In this document: positions 27,501 through 36,199 of the stretch, piece by piece
Position numbering within the stretch: the stretch's first letter is position 1
Layout: the number at the start of each line of letters is the position of its first letter
Assembly (NCBI RefSeq): GCF_022814865.1
Contig: NZ_JAKVRD010000016.1
Span: forward strand, 1 to 64,000
Length of the DNA stretch: 64,000 nucleotides
Source of the DNA: Shimia aestuarii
GTDB taxonomy: Bacteria; Pseudomonadota; Alphaproteobacteria; Rhodobacterales; Rhodobacteraceae
Reading direction: 5' to 3'
Program-made: the position numbers and the translations under genes
Notes under the pieces: generated by a model
Seen by the model: the letters and a program-made list of their open reading frames with translations, nothing else
Database searches by the model: none
What the model was told of the DNA's origin: nothing

Positions 27501-29108
27501 ATGGATTCAGTGCTTTCTATTCGTGACCTCGCCATCTCCTTGCCGCCCGGCGCGGACCGGGACTATGCGGTGCAGAATATCGAATTCGACCTGACGCCGG
27601 GGGAAATCCTCTGTGTCGTGGGCGAGTCCGGTTCGGGGAAATCCATGACGGCGAATGCGCTCATGGGGCTTTTGCCGGATCTTGTGCATGTGACCCGTGG
27701 CGAAGCGTTCTTTGAGGGGCGCGATGTGCTCGCGCTTCCGGATGCGGAGCGGCGCAAATTGCGCGGGGATCGGATCGGGATGATCTTTCAGGAGCCAATG
27801 TCGGCGCTCAACCCCCTGATGCGGATCGGGGACCAGATCGCCGAGACCTACGAGGCGCATGGGCGCTACACCCCGTCCGAGCGGCGTGAACGGGCGCTCG
27901 ATCTGATCCGCGAGGTGGGCCTGCCAGAGCCGGAGAAGATCATCCGCGCCTATCCGTTCCAGCTTTCGGGCGGGCAGCGGCAGCGGGCGATGATTGCGAT
28001 GGCGCTTGCGATGGACCCTGCGGTTCTTATCGCGGACGAGCCGACGACGGCGCTTGATGTGACCACGCAGGCGCAGATACTCGACCTCATCAAATCCCTG
28101 CAGGAACGGCACGGCATGGCAGTGATGTTCATCACCCATGACTTTGGTGTCGTGGCGGAAATCGCCGATCAGGTCATCGTCATGCGCTATGGCGAGATTG
28201 TCGAACAGGGCGGGGCCGCGCAGGTGCTTGAGAACCCGCAGCATGACTATACCAAGGCGCTCCTCGCGGCGGTGCCCTCGGATGTTGTTCCAAGCGGGCA
28301 GGAAACGTCAGAGCAGCATGTTCTCGAGGTGCGCGATCTGCGTAAGACCTACAAAACGCGCGGTGGCCTTTTCAAGGCGACCCGCGAGGTCCGGGCGATT
28401 GATGGCGTGTCCTTCACTGTTGGCAAGGGCGAGGTTCTCGGGATCGTGGGCGAAAGCGGATCGGGCAAGTCCACGGTGGGGCGGTCGATCGTGCGCCTTG
28501 TCGAGGCCGATAGCGGGCAGATCCTCCTTGATGGGGAAGATATGAACGCGCTTTCGACCGAGGAATTGCGGAGTGCACGGCGTCGGGTTCAGATGATCTT
28601 TCAGGACCCTTACGCCTCGCTCAACCCGCGCAAGAAAATCCTCTCGGCGATCAGCGAGGGGCCGATCACAATGGGCACGCCTGTGGCAGAGGCCCATGCG
28701 CGGGCGCGGGACTTGCTTGAGACAGTCGGCTTGGATGCCAGCGCGGCAGACCGCTATCCGCACGAGTTCTCCGGCGGACAGCGGCAACGAATCGGGATTG
28801 CCCGCGCGCTTGCCATGGACCCGGACCTGATCATTGCGGATGAGGCTGTTTCGGCGCTCGACGTGTCGATTCAGGCGCAGGTTCTCGAATTGCTGCGCGA
28901 CCTGCAGCAGCGGTTGCACTTGTCCCTGCTCTTCATCACCCACGATTTGCGTGTAGCGGCACAGCTTTGCGACCGGATCGCGGTTATGCAGCACGGGAAA
29001 CTGGTCGAGATTGGCTCGGTGGCGGAGGTCTTCCTGTCGCCGAAGCAGGACTATACGCGCAACCTTTTGGCTGCGGTGCCGGGCACTGAATGGGGCGGGG
29101 CGGCCTAG
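27501..29108 (+). CDS. fused DppD-DppF-type ABC ATPase
   Basis: 535 residues containing two full nucleotide-binding domains: first with Walker A GESGSGKSMTAN and signature LSGGQRQRAMIA, second with GESGSGKSTVGRS and FSGGQRQRIGIARA; Walker B AVLIADEPTTALD and DLIIADEAVSALD. In many bacteria these are two genes (dppD, dppF); here one polypeptide energises the transporter. The fusion is common in Rhodobacteraceae and Rhizobiales. Confidence 0.94.
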   Translation: MDSVLSIRDLAISLPPGADRDYAVQNIEFDLTPGEILCVVGESGSGKSMTANALMGLLPDLVHVTRGEAFFEGRDVLALPDAERRKLRGDRIGMIFQEPMSALNPLMRIGDQIAETYEAHGRYTPSERRERALDLIREVGLPEPEKIIRAYPFQLSGGQRQRAMIAMALAMDPAVLIADEPTTALDVTTQAQILDLIKSLQERHGMAVMFITHDFGVVAEIADQVIVMRYGEIVEQGGAAQVLENPQHDYTKALLAAVPSDVVPSGQETSEQHVLEVRDLRKTYKTRGGLFKATREVRAIDGVSFTVGKGEVLGIVGESGSGKSTVGRSIVRLVEADSGQILLDGEDMNALSTEELRSARRRVQMIFQDPYASLNPRKKILSAISEGPITMGTPVAEAHARARDLLETVGLDASAADRYPHEFSGGQRQRIGIARALAMDPDLIIADEAVSALDVSIQAQVLELLRDLQQRLHLSLLFITHDLRVAAQLCDRIAVMQHGKLVEIGSVAEVFLSPKQDYTRNLLAAVPGTEWGGAA

Positions 29109-29150
29109 GCGGCTGCAAAGCTCTGGAGGATTTGGGGGGGAGATGACGGA

Positions 29151-30566
29151 ATGAGCGAACTTTGGTCCCTGACCGCCACAGAGATCGGTGCGGGCCTGCG
29201 CGCGGGAGACTTTACCGCGCGGGCCGTGGCAGAGGCGACATTGGCGCGGATCGACGCCGTAAACGGCCCGATCAACGCGGTTGTCGAACGCTGCGATGCG
29301 CAGGCCTTGGCGGCTGCGGAGGCCGTAGATGCGGCGCTTGCCACGGGAGACCCGCTTGGACCGCTCGCCGGGGTGCCGGTGACGATCAAGGTCAACGTCG
29401 ATCAGGCCGGTATGGCGACAACCAACGGGCTTCAACTTCAGAAGGATCTTGTCGCGGCTGAAGATAGCCCCGTTGTCGCCAATCTCCGCAAGGCAGGGGC
29501 GATGATTGTCGGGCGCACCAACACGCCGGCGTTCTCCCTGCGTTGGTTTACCCGCAACAGCCTTCACGGAGCGACCCGCAACCCGCGCAATGCGGCGCTG
29601 ACACCGGGCGGATCGTCCGGCGGGGCGGCGGCGGCGACAGCGGCGGGTATAGGGGTCATCGGGCATGGCACTGACATCGCGGGTTCTATCCGCTACCCGG
29701 CGTATGCTTGCGGTCTGCATGGGTTGCGCCCGTCTCTAGGCCGTGTGCCCGCGGTCAATTTTTCGGGCCCCGATCGCCATATCGGAGCGCAGTTGATGGC
29801 GGTATCCGGACCGATCGCTCGGTCTATCCCCGACCTGCGATTGGCGCTTGAGGCGATGGCTGCGCCCGATCTGCGCGACCCGTGGTATGCGCCGGTATCT
29901 TTACAAGGACCATCCGTTCCGCGACGCGTGGCGCTTTGTGTTGCGCCGGATGGCATGGAGGTCGATCCGGCCGTGGAAAGCGCTTTGCGCGATGCAGCGG
30001 ATCGGCTCTCACGAGCGGGTTGGATCGTCGAGGAACAGGAGACGCCGCCGCTAAGAGAGGCAGTGCGTCATCAGCTTACTCTTTGGCTTGCCGAAACGCG
30101 GCGGGGCGCGGATGAAGCGATCCGGGAAGAGAACGATCCGGACTCTTCATTGGTCTACGAACGCCTGTCTGCGATGACGCCAGCCGTGGACGTGAATGGG
30201 CTTCTCGATACGCTTCAGGCGCGGGCAGGGCTAAGCCGTGCGTGGCGTCAGTTCCTTGGTCAATGGCCTGTGATGCTCTGTCCGGTGTCGGGGCAGCTTC
30301 CGTTCAAGGATCATCTCGACACCGAGAGCCAGTCCGCCTTTGAGGGGATTGTCGCGGCGCAGATGACTCAGATTGGTTTGCCGTTTATGGGCCTGCCGGG
30401 TCTTACCGTCAGCACGGGCACAGTCGATGGCCCGCATGGCAAGACGCCGATTGGCGTGCAGCTTGTCGCGAACCAATTTCGAGAGGACCTGCTTTTGGAA
30501 GCGGGGGAGGCCCTTGTCGGTGCGACAGCCGTGAACTATGCGGCGGTTGATATTTCTGCGGGCTAG
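29151..30566 (+). CDS. amidase signature family enzyme
   Basis: 471 residues. The Ser-cisSer-Lys triad of the amidase signature family is visible: Lys in PVTIKVNVDQAG, the Gly/Ser-rich TPGGSSGGAAAAT, and catalytic Ser in GTDIAGSIRYPAYACG. Hydrolyses a carboxamide to acid and ammonia; substrate unknown. It is 42 bp after the ABC ATPase and probably processes the imported compound. A distance of 104 bp separates it from the next gene. Confidence 0.9.
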   Translation: MSELWSLTATEIGAGLRAGDFTARAVAEATLARIDAVNGPINAVVERCDAQALAAAEAVDAALATGDPLGPLAGVPVTIKVNVDQAGMATTNGLQLQKDLVAAEDSPVVANLRKAGAMIVGRTNTPAFSLRWFTRNSLHGATRNPRNAALTPGGSSGGAAAATAAGIGVIGHGTDIAGSIRYPAYACGLHGLRPSLGRVPAVNFSGPDRHIGAQLMAVSGPIARSIPDLRLALEAMAAPDLRDPWYAPVSLQGPSVPRRVALCVAPDGMEVDPAVESALRDAADRLSRAGWIVEEQETPPLREAVRHQLTLWLAETRRGADEAIREENDPDSSLVYERLSAMTPAVDVNGLLDTLQARAGLSRAWRQFLGQWPVMLCPVSGQLPFKDHLDTESQSAFEGIVAAQMTQIGLPFMGLPGLTVSTGTVDGPHGKTPIGVQLVANQFREDLLLEAGEALVGATAVNYAAVDISAG

Positions 30567-30670
30567 ACACCCGCTTCTCATTTTCAAAGAAGTCATCTTA
30601 TGCCTGAAATCCTGACGATCCCGAACGCTGCCACCCGTCCTTTTGCACATCGACAGGGGGGATCGCGCAG

Positions 30671-32047
30671 ATGACGCTTGTTGAGGACCTTATCGAAATT
30701 GTCGGGGCGGCGCAGGTCTTTACCGGGACAGACGCCAAGCGCTGGTCCGAGGACTGGACCGGTCAGTACAAGGGAATGCCGCTTGCGGTTGTCCGTCCCG
30801 CAAGAACCGGGGAGGTCGCCGCAGTGGTCAAGCTCGCCAATGCGCGTGAGATTCCGGTCGTGCCGGTTTCGGGAAATACCGGCCTGAATGGTGGCGCTCT
30901 GGGCACAGATTCCATCATGATTTCCTTTGAGCGTATGAACCGTGTGCGCGAAATTCGCGCTGATGCGCGGGTCGCTGTCGTCGAAGCAGGGGTAATTGTG
31001 GACGCGCTCAACACCGCTACGGAAGAGCACGATCTTTTCTTCCCGTTAAGTTTCGGCGCGTCTGGGTCGGCCATGATGGGCGGTGTCTTGTCGACGAATG
31101 CCGGTGGCGCCAATGTCTTGCGCTACGGGAATACGCGCGATCTGTGTCTTGGGCTTGAGGTTGTGCTGGCGGACGGCCGGGTGATGGACCTGATGCAGGC
31201 GCTTCACAAGGACAACTCCGGCTTTGACCTGCGCAACTTGATGATCGGTGCGGAGGGGCAGCTTGGGCTTATCACAGCAGCGGTGGTCAAGCTTCACCCG
31301 CGTCCAGTCGACCACGTCACCGCCATGGTGGCGATGGATTCCCTGGAGCGGTCGTGTGAGTTGCTCAACGCAATTCAGGACGCATCCGATAGCGCGGTTG
31401 TGGCCTTCGAGTTCATGCCCCGCGCATATATCGAGGGGCATTTCCTTGTCAGTCTCGACGCGCGCGAGCCGTTTGAGGCGGCACACCCTGTGAATCTGCT
31501 CGTCGAACTTGCCGTGATGTCTCCCGGTGCGCTGGAAGATGTGCTCGAAGAAGTTCTGGCGGAGTGGATGGAGGAAGGCGCTGTGACGGATGCTGTCATC
31601 GCCCAGAATGAAGCGCAACGGACCGAAATGTGGGCCCGGCGGGAAGCCGCTGCGGAGATCGCGTTTCGCCAGCAACCGGTCCTGAGCGCGGATGTGGCCG
31701 TCCCGAGAGAATCTGTCGCCGCATATCTAGATGAGATCGAACCGCGTTTGCGCGCGATTGATCCCTCTTGCGAGGTTCTGTCGGTGGCGCATCTGGGCGA
31801 CGGCAATATCCATTGCGGGTGCCACACGAAAGATGCGTCTCTGATCCCGGCCCTGCGTGCAGAAATCGACGCCCTTGCCGTCGAAATGAAAGGTACGTTC
31901 TCGGCAGAGCACGGTATCGGCCTTTCGAAGCTTGCGGCGATGGCCCGTTTCAAGGATCCGGTTGCACAAGACGTAATGAAGGCGATCAAGAGCGCACTTG
32001 ACCCCAAAGGGATTTTGAACCCGGGCAAGACGCTTGCCCCGGAGTGA
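30671..32047 (+). CDS. FAD-binding oxidoreductase, D-2-hydroxyacid dehydrogenase type
   Basis: 458 residues of the VAO/GlcD family (FAD_binding_4 plus FAD-oxidase_C). FAD contacts are in PVSGNTGLNGGAL and GGVLSTNAGGANVLRYGNTR; metal-binding and active-site residues are in HLGDGNIHCG and AEHGIGLSKL. Family members oxidise D-lactate, D-2-hydroxyglutarate or glycolate. The precise substrate is not inferable. GGGGG before the ATG serves as ribosome-binding site. A 24-codon mini-frame (30601-30674) overlaps its ATG by 4 bp but is not called as a gene. Confidence 0.9.
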   Translation: MTLVEDLIEIVGAAQVFTGTDAKRWSEDWTGQYKGMPLAVVRPARTGEVAAVVKLANAREIPVVPVSGNTGLNGGALGTDSIMISFERMNRVREIRADARVAVVEAGVIVDALNTATEEHDLFFPLSFGASGSAMMGGVLSTNAGGANVLRYGNTRDLCLGLEVVLADGRVMDLMQALHKDNSGFDLRNLMIGAEGQLGLITAAVVKLHPRPVDHVTAMVAMDSLERSCELLNAIQDASDSAVVAFEFMPRAYIEGHFLVSLDAREPFEAAHPVNLLVELAVMSPGALEDVLEEVLAEWMEEGAVTDAVIAQNEAQRTEMWARREAAAEIAFRQQPVLSADVAVPRESVAAYLDEIEPRLRAIDPSCEVLSVAHLGDGNIHCGCHTKDASLIPALRAEIDALAVEMKGTFSAEHGIGLSKLAAMARFKDPVAQDVMKAIKSALDPKGILNPGKTLAPE

Positions 32048-32079
32048 GTGCAGCGTTCTTGTGCCGTGGGAACAGGGTA

Positions 32080-32691
32080 TCAGAGCAGTTTCTCGAAGAT
32101 ACCGCGGAAGACCGCTGCAACCTCTGCCGTGTCCTGTGGGCCATCGCTGATCTGACGCTGCATGAGATGCAGAAAGACCCCATCAATCAGCGCGTATTGA
32201 ATGGCCAAGGTCTCGTCGATGGGATGCCCGGCTTTCTCGAGCGCATCCGCGACGATCCCGACGAGCATCTCTTCGATTTCGCGGACGATGGGCCGGAATG
32301 TCTCGTCGAACATGGCTTGCGAGCGGATGTCATACCAGAGGCGGTGCGTCATCGCGTCATCCGTAATCGACTCGGCGAGCGCGTTTGAAAAAGTCTCGAT
32401 AACCGAGTCGCGCCCTTCGGCGCCTGCGAGCGCGTCCACGATATTGCTGACGAATTGCTGTTTGTAGATGCTCACGCAGTAGATGATGAGCTCGGAGCGA
32501 TCCTCGAAATAGTAGTGCAGCATGCCGAGCGACATGTCGCTTTTCTCGGCGATGTCACGCAAGGACGTGTTGGCATAGCCCAACTCTTGAAGCGCGAGGA
32601 TCGCACTTTCTGCGATCTGGCGCTTCTTGACGTCTCGCTTGGCGTTTTTTCTTTCGGCGCGGGCTTTGAGTTTCGAGGGCATTTCGTTCAT
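32080..32691 (-). CDS. TetR family regulator, BetI-like
   Basis: 203 residues from the ATG at 32691; the frame is open 36 bp further but that extension is not TetR-like. The helix-turn-helix is at about 22-68: AILALQELGYANTSLRDIAE, then MSLGMLHYYFEDRSELI. The C-terminal part resembles BetI-type ligand domains. Last gene in the minus-strand group with aldehyde dehydrogenase, CoA ligase and GMC oxidoreductase, so it is probably their regulator. A possible operator lies at 37913-37926. Confidence 0.88.
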   Translation of the reverse strand: MNEMPSKLKARAERKNAKRDVKKRQIAESAILALQELGYANTSLRDIAEKSDMSLGMLHYYFEDRSELIIYCVSIYKQQFVSNIVDALAGAEGRDSVIETFSNALAESITDDAMTHRLWYDIRSQAMFDETFRPIVREIEEMLVGIVADALEKAGHPIDETLAIQYALIDGVFLHLMQRQISDGPQDTAEVAAVFRGIFEKLL

Positions 32692-32754
32692 GGGCGAGAA
32701 AATGAGGGTTTCCGAGGCCAAAAGCAAGCTGCATCCGGCCTCGGGGAGGGCAGG

Positions 32755-34494
32755 TTATCCAAGAAGGGCGTTCAGGAAAATCCGCGGGAGTTTGAGCCAA
32801 CCAGGCTTGTACTGGAAACGTGTCAGGAGTTTTCCGACTTTATCCTGTTTCCGGTTGGTGATGAACCACGGTGGGCGCGGCAAGAGCGTGAACTGCAAGG
32901 ACAAGAGCCCGCGCGGGAAAGGGCGGAATGGGGCGCTGACAACGGTGCGTTCGACGTTCTCGAACATGAAAGTGTTGTGCACCGTGCCGATGCCCGATTG
33001 AACATCCTCCAGCGTATGGCCCGGGAAGGCGCCCCAGGGACATGGCGTCATCAAGAACCCAAGCCCCGTCCACGCGTTGATTGCGATTGTGCCATAGCGG
33101 AACTCGGCGATGATCTCCTCGAACCGCTTCTTTCCGATTTTGCGAATGGTGCGTGGGTGGATGATGATATTGCCACCGAGCGTGCCATAGAGGTTTTCAT
33201 TGGCCCATTGGATCGCGTTGACCAGATAGGTTTCAGGGTCCGGGTCATCCATTGCGTGGGTGGACATGGCGGGGGCAAAGACCTCGTTGGTCTTGAAGTA
33301 GTCATCGTCCTGCATCGGGTTGATGACACAGGCAGGCGCAGCCCCGCGCGCGACCTCTTCGGTGCTGTCGGCATGATCCGCGAATGTCGCGATACGATCC
33401 TCGGCACCGGGGTAGTAGGCAAGGCGCGTCGAGGAGGCCATGACGGACTTCAGGTTCGCCATGAAAGTCTTGGTCTTGTTCCATGTCTTCGGTGTGATGA
33501 GGACTTGGCAAGCGACACAGTTGAAACCGGAATTGTGCAGTTTCTGGGTCGCGACGTTCTCGGCCTGAAAGCGCAGGTCGGCTCGGCTCCACGGGCCGGG
33601 GACGATGATCGTCGGGCAGACGGCGCCAAGCTCGGAGGTGAACCGCTTGGTGTTCTTCGGCGTGCCGGCCTCCTTGTTCTTGATGCCTTCTGCGCCCGGA
33701 CCCCAGACGATGGCGTCATGTGTCGCGCCTGCACCGGTGATGTGGAGTTCTTCGACGATGGGGTGTTCGGTCAGCCACGCGCCAGCAACCCCGTCGCCTT
33801 TGACGATGCGCAGGGCGTTGCGGTCGATCAGCGGTTTCAGCGCGGCCTTGAGATAGTCGGTCAGGTAGTCGTTGACCGGGTTCATCTTGAGGATCACGAC
33901 CTGGTTCTCGTTGAAGACCTTGTGGAAGACATCAAGCGGCGTGATGGCATTGATGTTGCCTGCCCCGAGGACGAGCGCGACCTTGCCTTTCCGTTTCACG
34001 GTCGGCACGTCGTATTCGACCGCCGTATGCTTGGCGAGATTGCCTCGGTTGACCCCTTTCTGCATCCAGATCTCGGCATTCACACCGGACAGAAGCAAGC
34101 GATCCCAGATCGAATGTGGCACAACGCGCACAGCGGTTTGGCCTGTGGCCAATTCCCGGGTCTTCAGGTGATCGAGGTAAGACTTTCGTTCAAGCTCGGC
34201 GAAGGTCTGCATGTAGCCGTTACATGCGGACATCACCGCGTAGGGGCCGGAGGTCCACTCTTCGCCCACCAGCGGCGAGCCTTCAGGAATCATCTTTTTG
34301 CGGGCGGCCGTTTCTGCCCAACCCTCAGCGACGCTCAGGAGATTGTCCTTGATGTGTTGCAGGATTTGCAGGCGCTCGGCGTTGGAGGTGCGCGCCCAGT
34401 TGTCCTTGCCCGCGTCTAGCGCGGTCAGGGCGGCTTCATACTCTTCGAGCCAGAAGGGCTGGGCCTCGACGGGTTGTTGTATGGCTTGGGTCAT
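32755..34494 (-). CDS. aldehyde dehydrogenase family protein with C-terminal extension
   Basis: 579 residues. NAD(P)-dependent oxidation of an aldehyde to an acid: catalytic Cys in HNSGFNCVACQ, general-base Glu in FTSELGAVCP, cofactor site VLGAGNINAITPLD. About 80 extra residues follow the catalytic core (from about residue 500), rich in Pro, Arg and aromatics (for example FRPFPRGLLSL and LLPRPPWFITN), perhaps for membrane or partner contact. It is 3 bp after the CoA ligase gene. Together they should take an alcohol to an acyl-CoA. Confidence 0.88.
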   Translation of the reverse strand: MTQAIQQPVEAQPFWLEEYEAALTALDAGKDNWARTSNAERLQILQHIKDNLLSVAEGWAETAARKKMIPEGSPLVGEEWTSGPYAVMSACNGYMQTFAELERKSYLDHLKTRELATGQTAVRVVPHSIWDRLLLSGVNAEIWMQKGVNRGNLAKHTAVEYDVPTVKRKGKVALVLGAGNINAITPLDVFHKVFNENQVVILKMNPVNDYLTDYLKAALKPLIDRNALRIVKGDGVAGAWLTEHPIVEELHITGAGATHDAIVWGPGAEGIKNKEAGTPKNTKRFTSELGAVCPTIIVPGPWSRADLRFQAENVATQKLHNSGFNCVACQVLITPKTWNKTKTFMANLKSVMASSTRLAYYPGAEDRIATFADHADSTEEVARGAAPACVINPMQDDDYFKTNEVFAPAMSTHAMDDPDPETYLVNAIQWANENLYGTLGGNIIIHPRTIRKIGKKRFEEIIAEFRYGTIAINAWTGLGFLMTPCPWGAFPGHTLEDVQSGIGTVHNTFMFENVERTVVSAPFRPFPRGLLSLQFTLLPRPPWFITNRKQDKVGKLLTRFQYKPGWLKLPRIFLNALLG

Positions 34495-34497
34495 AGG

Positions 34498-36126
34498 TTA
34501 CTCCTCCCTTTCGATGAGCAGGTTTCCAAACTGTTCGCGCAGTTGGTTCTTGAGCATCTTGCCAGTGGCGTTGAGTGGGATGGCATCGGTAAAGACCACC
34601 GCGTCAGGAATCTGCCACTTGGCGACCTTGCCGTCGAAGAGGGCAAGAATATCGTCCTCTTTCGGGTCGGCCCCTTCGGCCTTGACCGCGACGACGATCG
34701 GGCGCTCGTCCCATTTCGGGTGCACGGCACCGATGGCGGCTGCCATGGCCACACCGGGATGCGAAACGGCAATATTCTCGAGATCGACCGACGAGATCCA
34801 TTCGCCACCGGATTTTATGATGTCCTTGGTGCGGTCACGGATCACCATGTAGCCGTCGGCGTCGATGGTGGAGACGTCTCCGGTATCGAACCAGCCATCT
34901 TCGGTCGTCGCGCTCTGGTCCTTGCCGAAGTAGGTCTCGACAACCCAGTGACCACGGACCTGAAGCGCGCCCTGTGCCTCGCCATCATGCGGCAATGGGT
35001 TGCCCTCGTCATCGACGATGCGCAGGTCGATCCCGAAGGGCGGACGCCCTTGTCCGAGGCGCAGCGCCGCGAGCGTGTCTGCGTCGAGATCGTCATGCTT
35101 GCCCTTCGGCACGTTGGCCGAGCCGAGAGGCGAGGTTTCTGTCATGCCCCAAGCGTGGATCGTGTCACAGTCATATTCGTCGCGGAACGCGGCGATCATC
35201 GAGGGGGCGGCTGCGGATCCGCCGATGACATTGCGCTTGAGGCTTTCCATTTTGGAGCCGGACTTGGCGGCAGAGGCCAAGAGCATCATCCAGATCGTTG
35301 GAACACCGAGGGCAAGCGAAACGCCATAGTCGTCGATCAGGTGCAGGAGGCTATCGCCGTCGAGGCCCGGTCCGGGCATGACAAGCTTAGCGCCTGTCAT
35401 CGCTGCAGCGTAGGGGATGCCCCAGGCATTGGCGTGGAACATTGGCACCACGGGCAAGATCGTCTCTCGCGAAGAGAGCGAGAGCGCATCGGGTAGTGAG
35501 ATCGCGAGCGTGTGGAGCATCGTAGAGCGATGGTAATAGAGGACACCCTTTGGGTTTCCGGTCGTGCCGGAGGTATAGCAGAGCGAACAAGGGGTATTTT
35601 CGCTGAATTGCGGCCAGTCGTAGTCTGCGTCGCCCTTCTCGATCAGTTCATCAAAGAAGATCGCTTCGGGCAGGGCGGCGGCGACCTCTTCGTCTCGCGG
35701 CCCCATGAAGATGAAATGTTCGATGGTCTTGAGGTGTGCCTTGGTGCCGGTGATGAGCGGCATGAAGGTCTTGTCGAAGAAGATCGCCTTGTCCGCGGCA
35801 TCATTGCAAATGAAGATGAACTGTTCCGGGGGAAGGCGCGGATTCAGCGTGTGGCAGACGAGGCCACTGCCGGAGACCGCGAACCAGATCTTGAGGTGGC
35901 GATGATTGTTCCAAGCGAGCGTCGCGACGCGGTCACCGTGATCCAATCCCAGCGTGCCAAGTGCAGAGGCCAGTTGACGCGAGGAAGACGCAACCGCGCT
36001 CCACGTTGTTGTGTTCATGTCGCCTGTGGTCTCTCGCGATACGATTTCCGTATCGGCATGGTATTTTCCGGCATGGACGATCAGGTCGCTGATCAAAAGG
36101 TCCTTGTGCATCATCGCGCCAAGCAT
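34498..36126 (-). CDS. AMP-forming fatty acyl-CoA synthetase, AlkK-like
   Basis: 542 residues, full-length ANL enzyme. It activates a carboxylic acid with ATP and CoA. Motifs: CYTSGTTGNPKGVLYYH, HAWGMTETSPLG, GWFDTGDVSTID, IKSGGEWISSVDLEN and catalytic Lys in LNATGKMLKNQ. Most similar in feel to medium-chain AlkK-type synthetases. The ATG at 36126 is preceded by GAAGG. Located between the GMC and aldehyde dehydrogenase genes. Confidence 0.92.
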   Translation of the reverse strand: MLGAMMHKDLLISDLIVHAGKYHADTEIVSRETTGDMNTTTWSAVASSSRQLASALGTLGLDHGDRVATLAWNNHRHLKIWFAVSGSGLVCHTLNPRLPPEQFIFICNDAADKAIFFDKTFMPLITGTKAHLKTIEHFIFMGPRDEEVAAALPEAIFFDELIEKGDADYDWPQFSENTPCSLCYTSGTTGNPKGVLYYHRSTMLHTLAISLPDALSLSSRETILPVVPMFHANAWGIPYAAAMTGAKLVMPGPGLDGDSLLHLIDDYGVSLALGVPTIWMMLLASAAKSGSKMESLKRNVIGGSAAAPSMIAAFRDEYDCDTIHAWGMTETSPLGSANVPKGKHDDLDADTLAALRLGQGRPPFGIDLRIVDDEGNPLPHDGEAQGALQVRGHWVVETYFGKDQSATTEDGWFDTGDVSTIDADGYMVIRDRTKDIIKSGGEWISSVDLENIAVSHPGVAMAAAIGAVHPKWDERPIVVAVKAEGADPKEDDILALFDGKVAKWQIPDAVVFTDAIPLNATGKMLKNQLREQFGNLLIEREE

Positions 36127-36199
36127 GGTGTGGCCTTCTTTCTTTCTAGACGTGTCGAGAGACGCCGCCAGTCGCGTAAACGCCGGCAGCGTCTTTGGA

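Noticed and set aside
28308-29720. 470-codon minus-strand frame across ABC ATPase and amidase
   Set aside because: Antisense to two clear enzymes, Arg-rich composition of a shadow frame.
30601-30674. 24-codon mini-gene overlapping the FAD-dehydrogenase ATG by 4 bp
   Set aside because: The overlap looks like coupling, but there is no ribosome-binding site and no recognisable sequence; chance is likely.
32455-34419. 654-codon plus-strand frame opposite the aldehyde dehydrogenase
   Set aside because: Antisense; the opposite strand has the catalytic Cys and Glu motifs and operon spacing.
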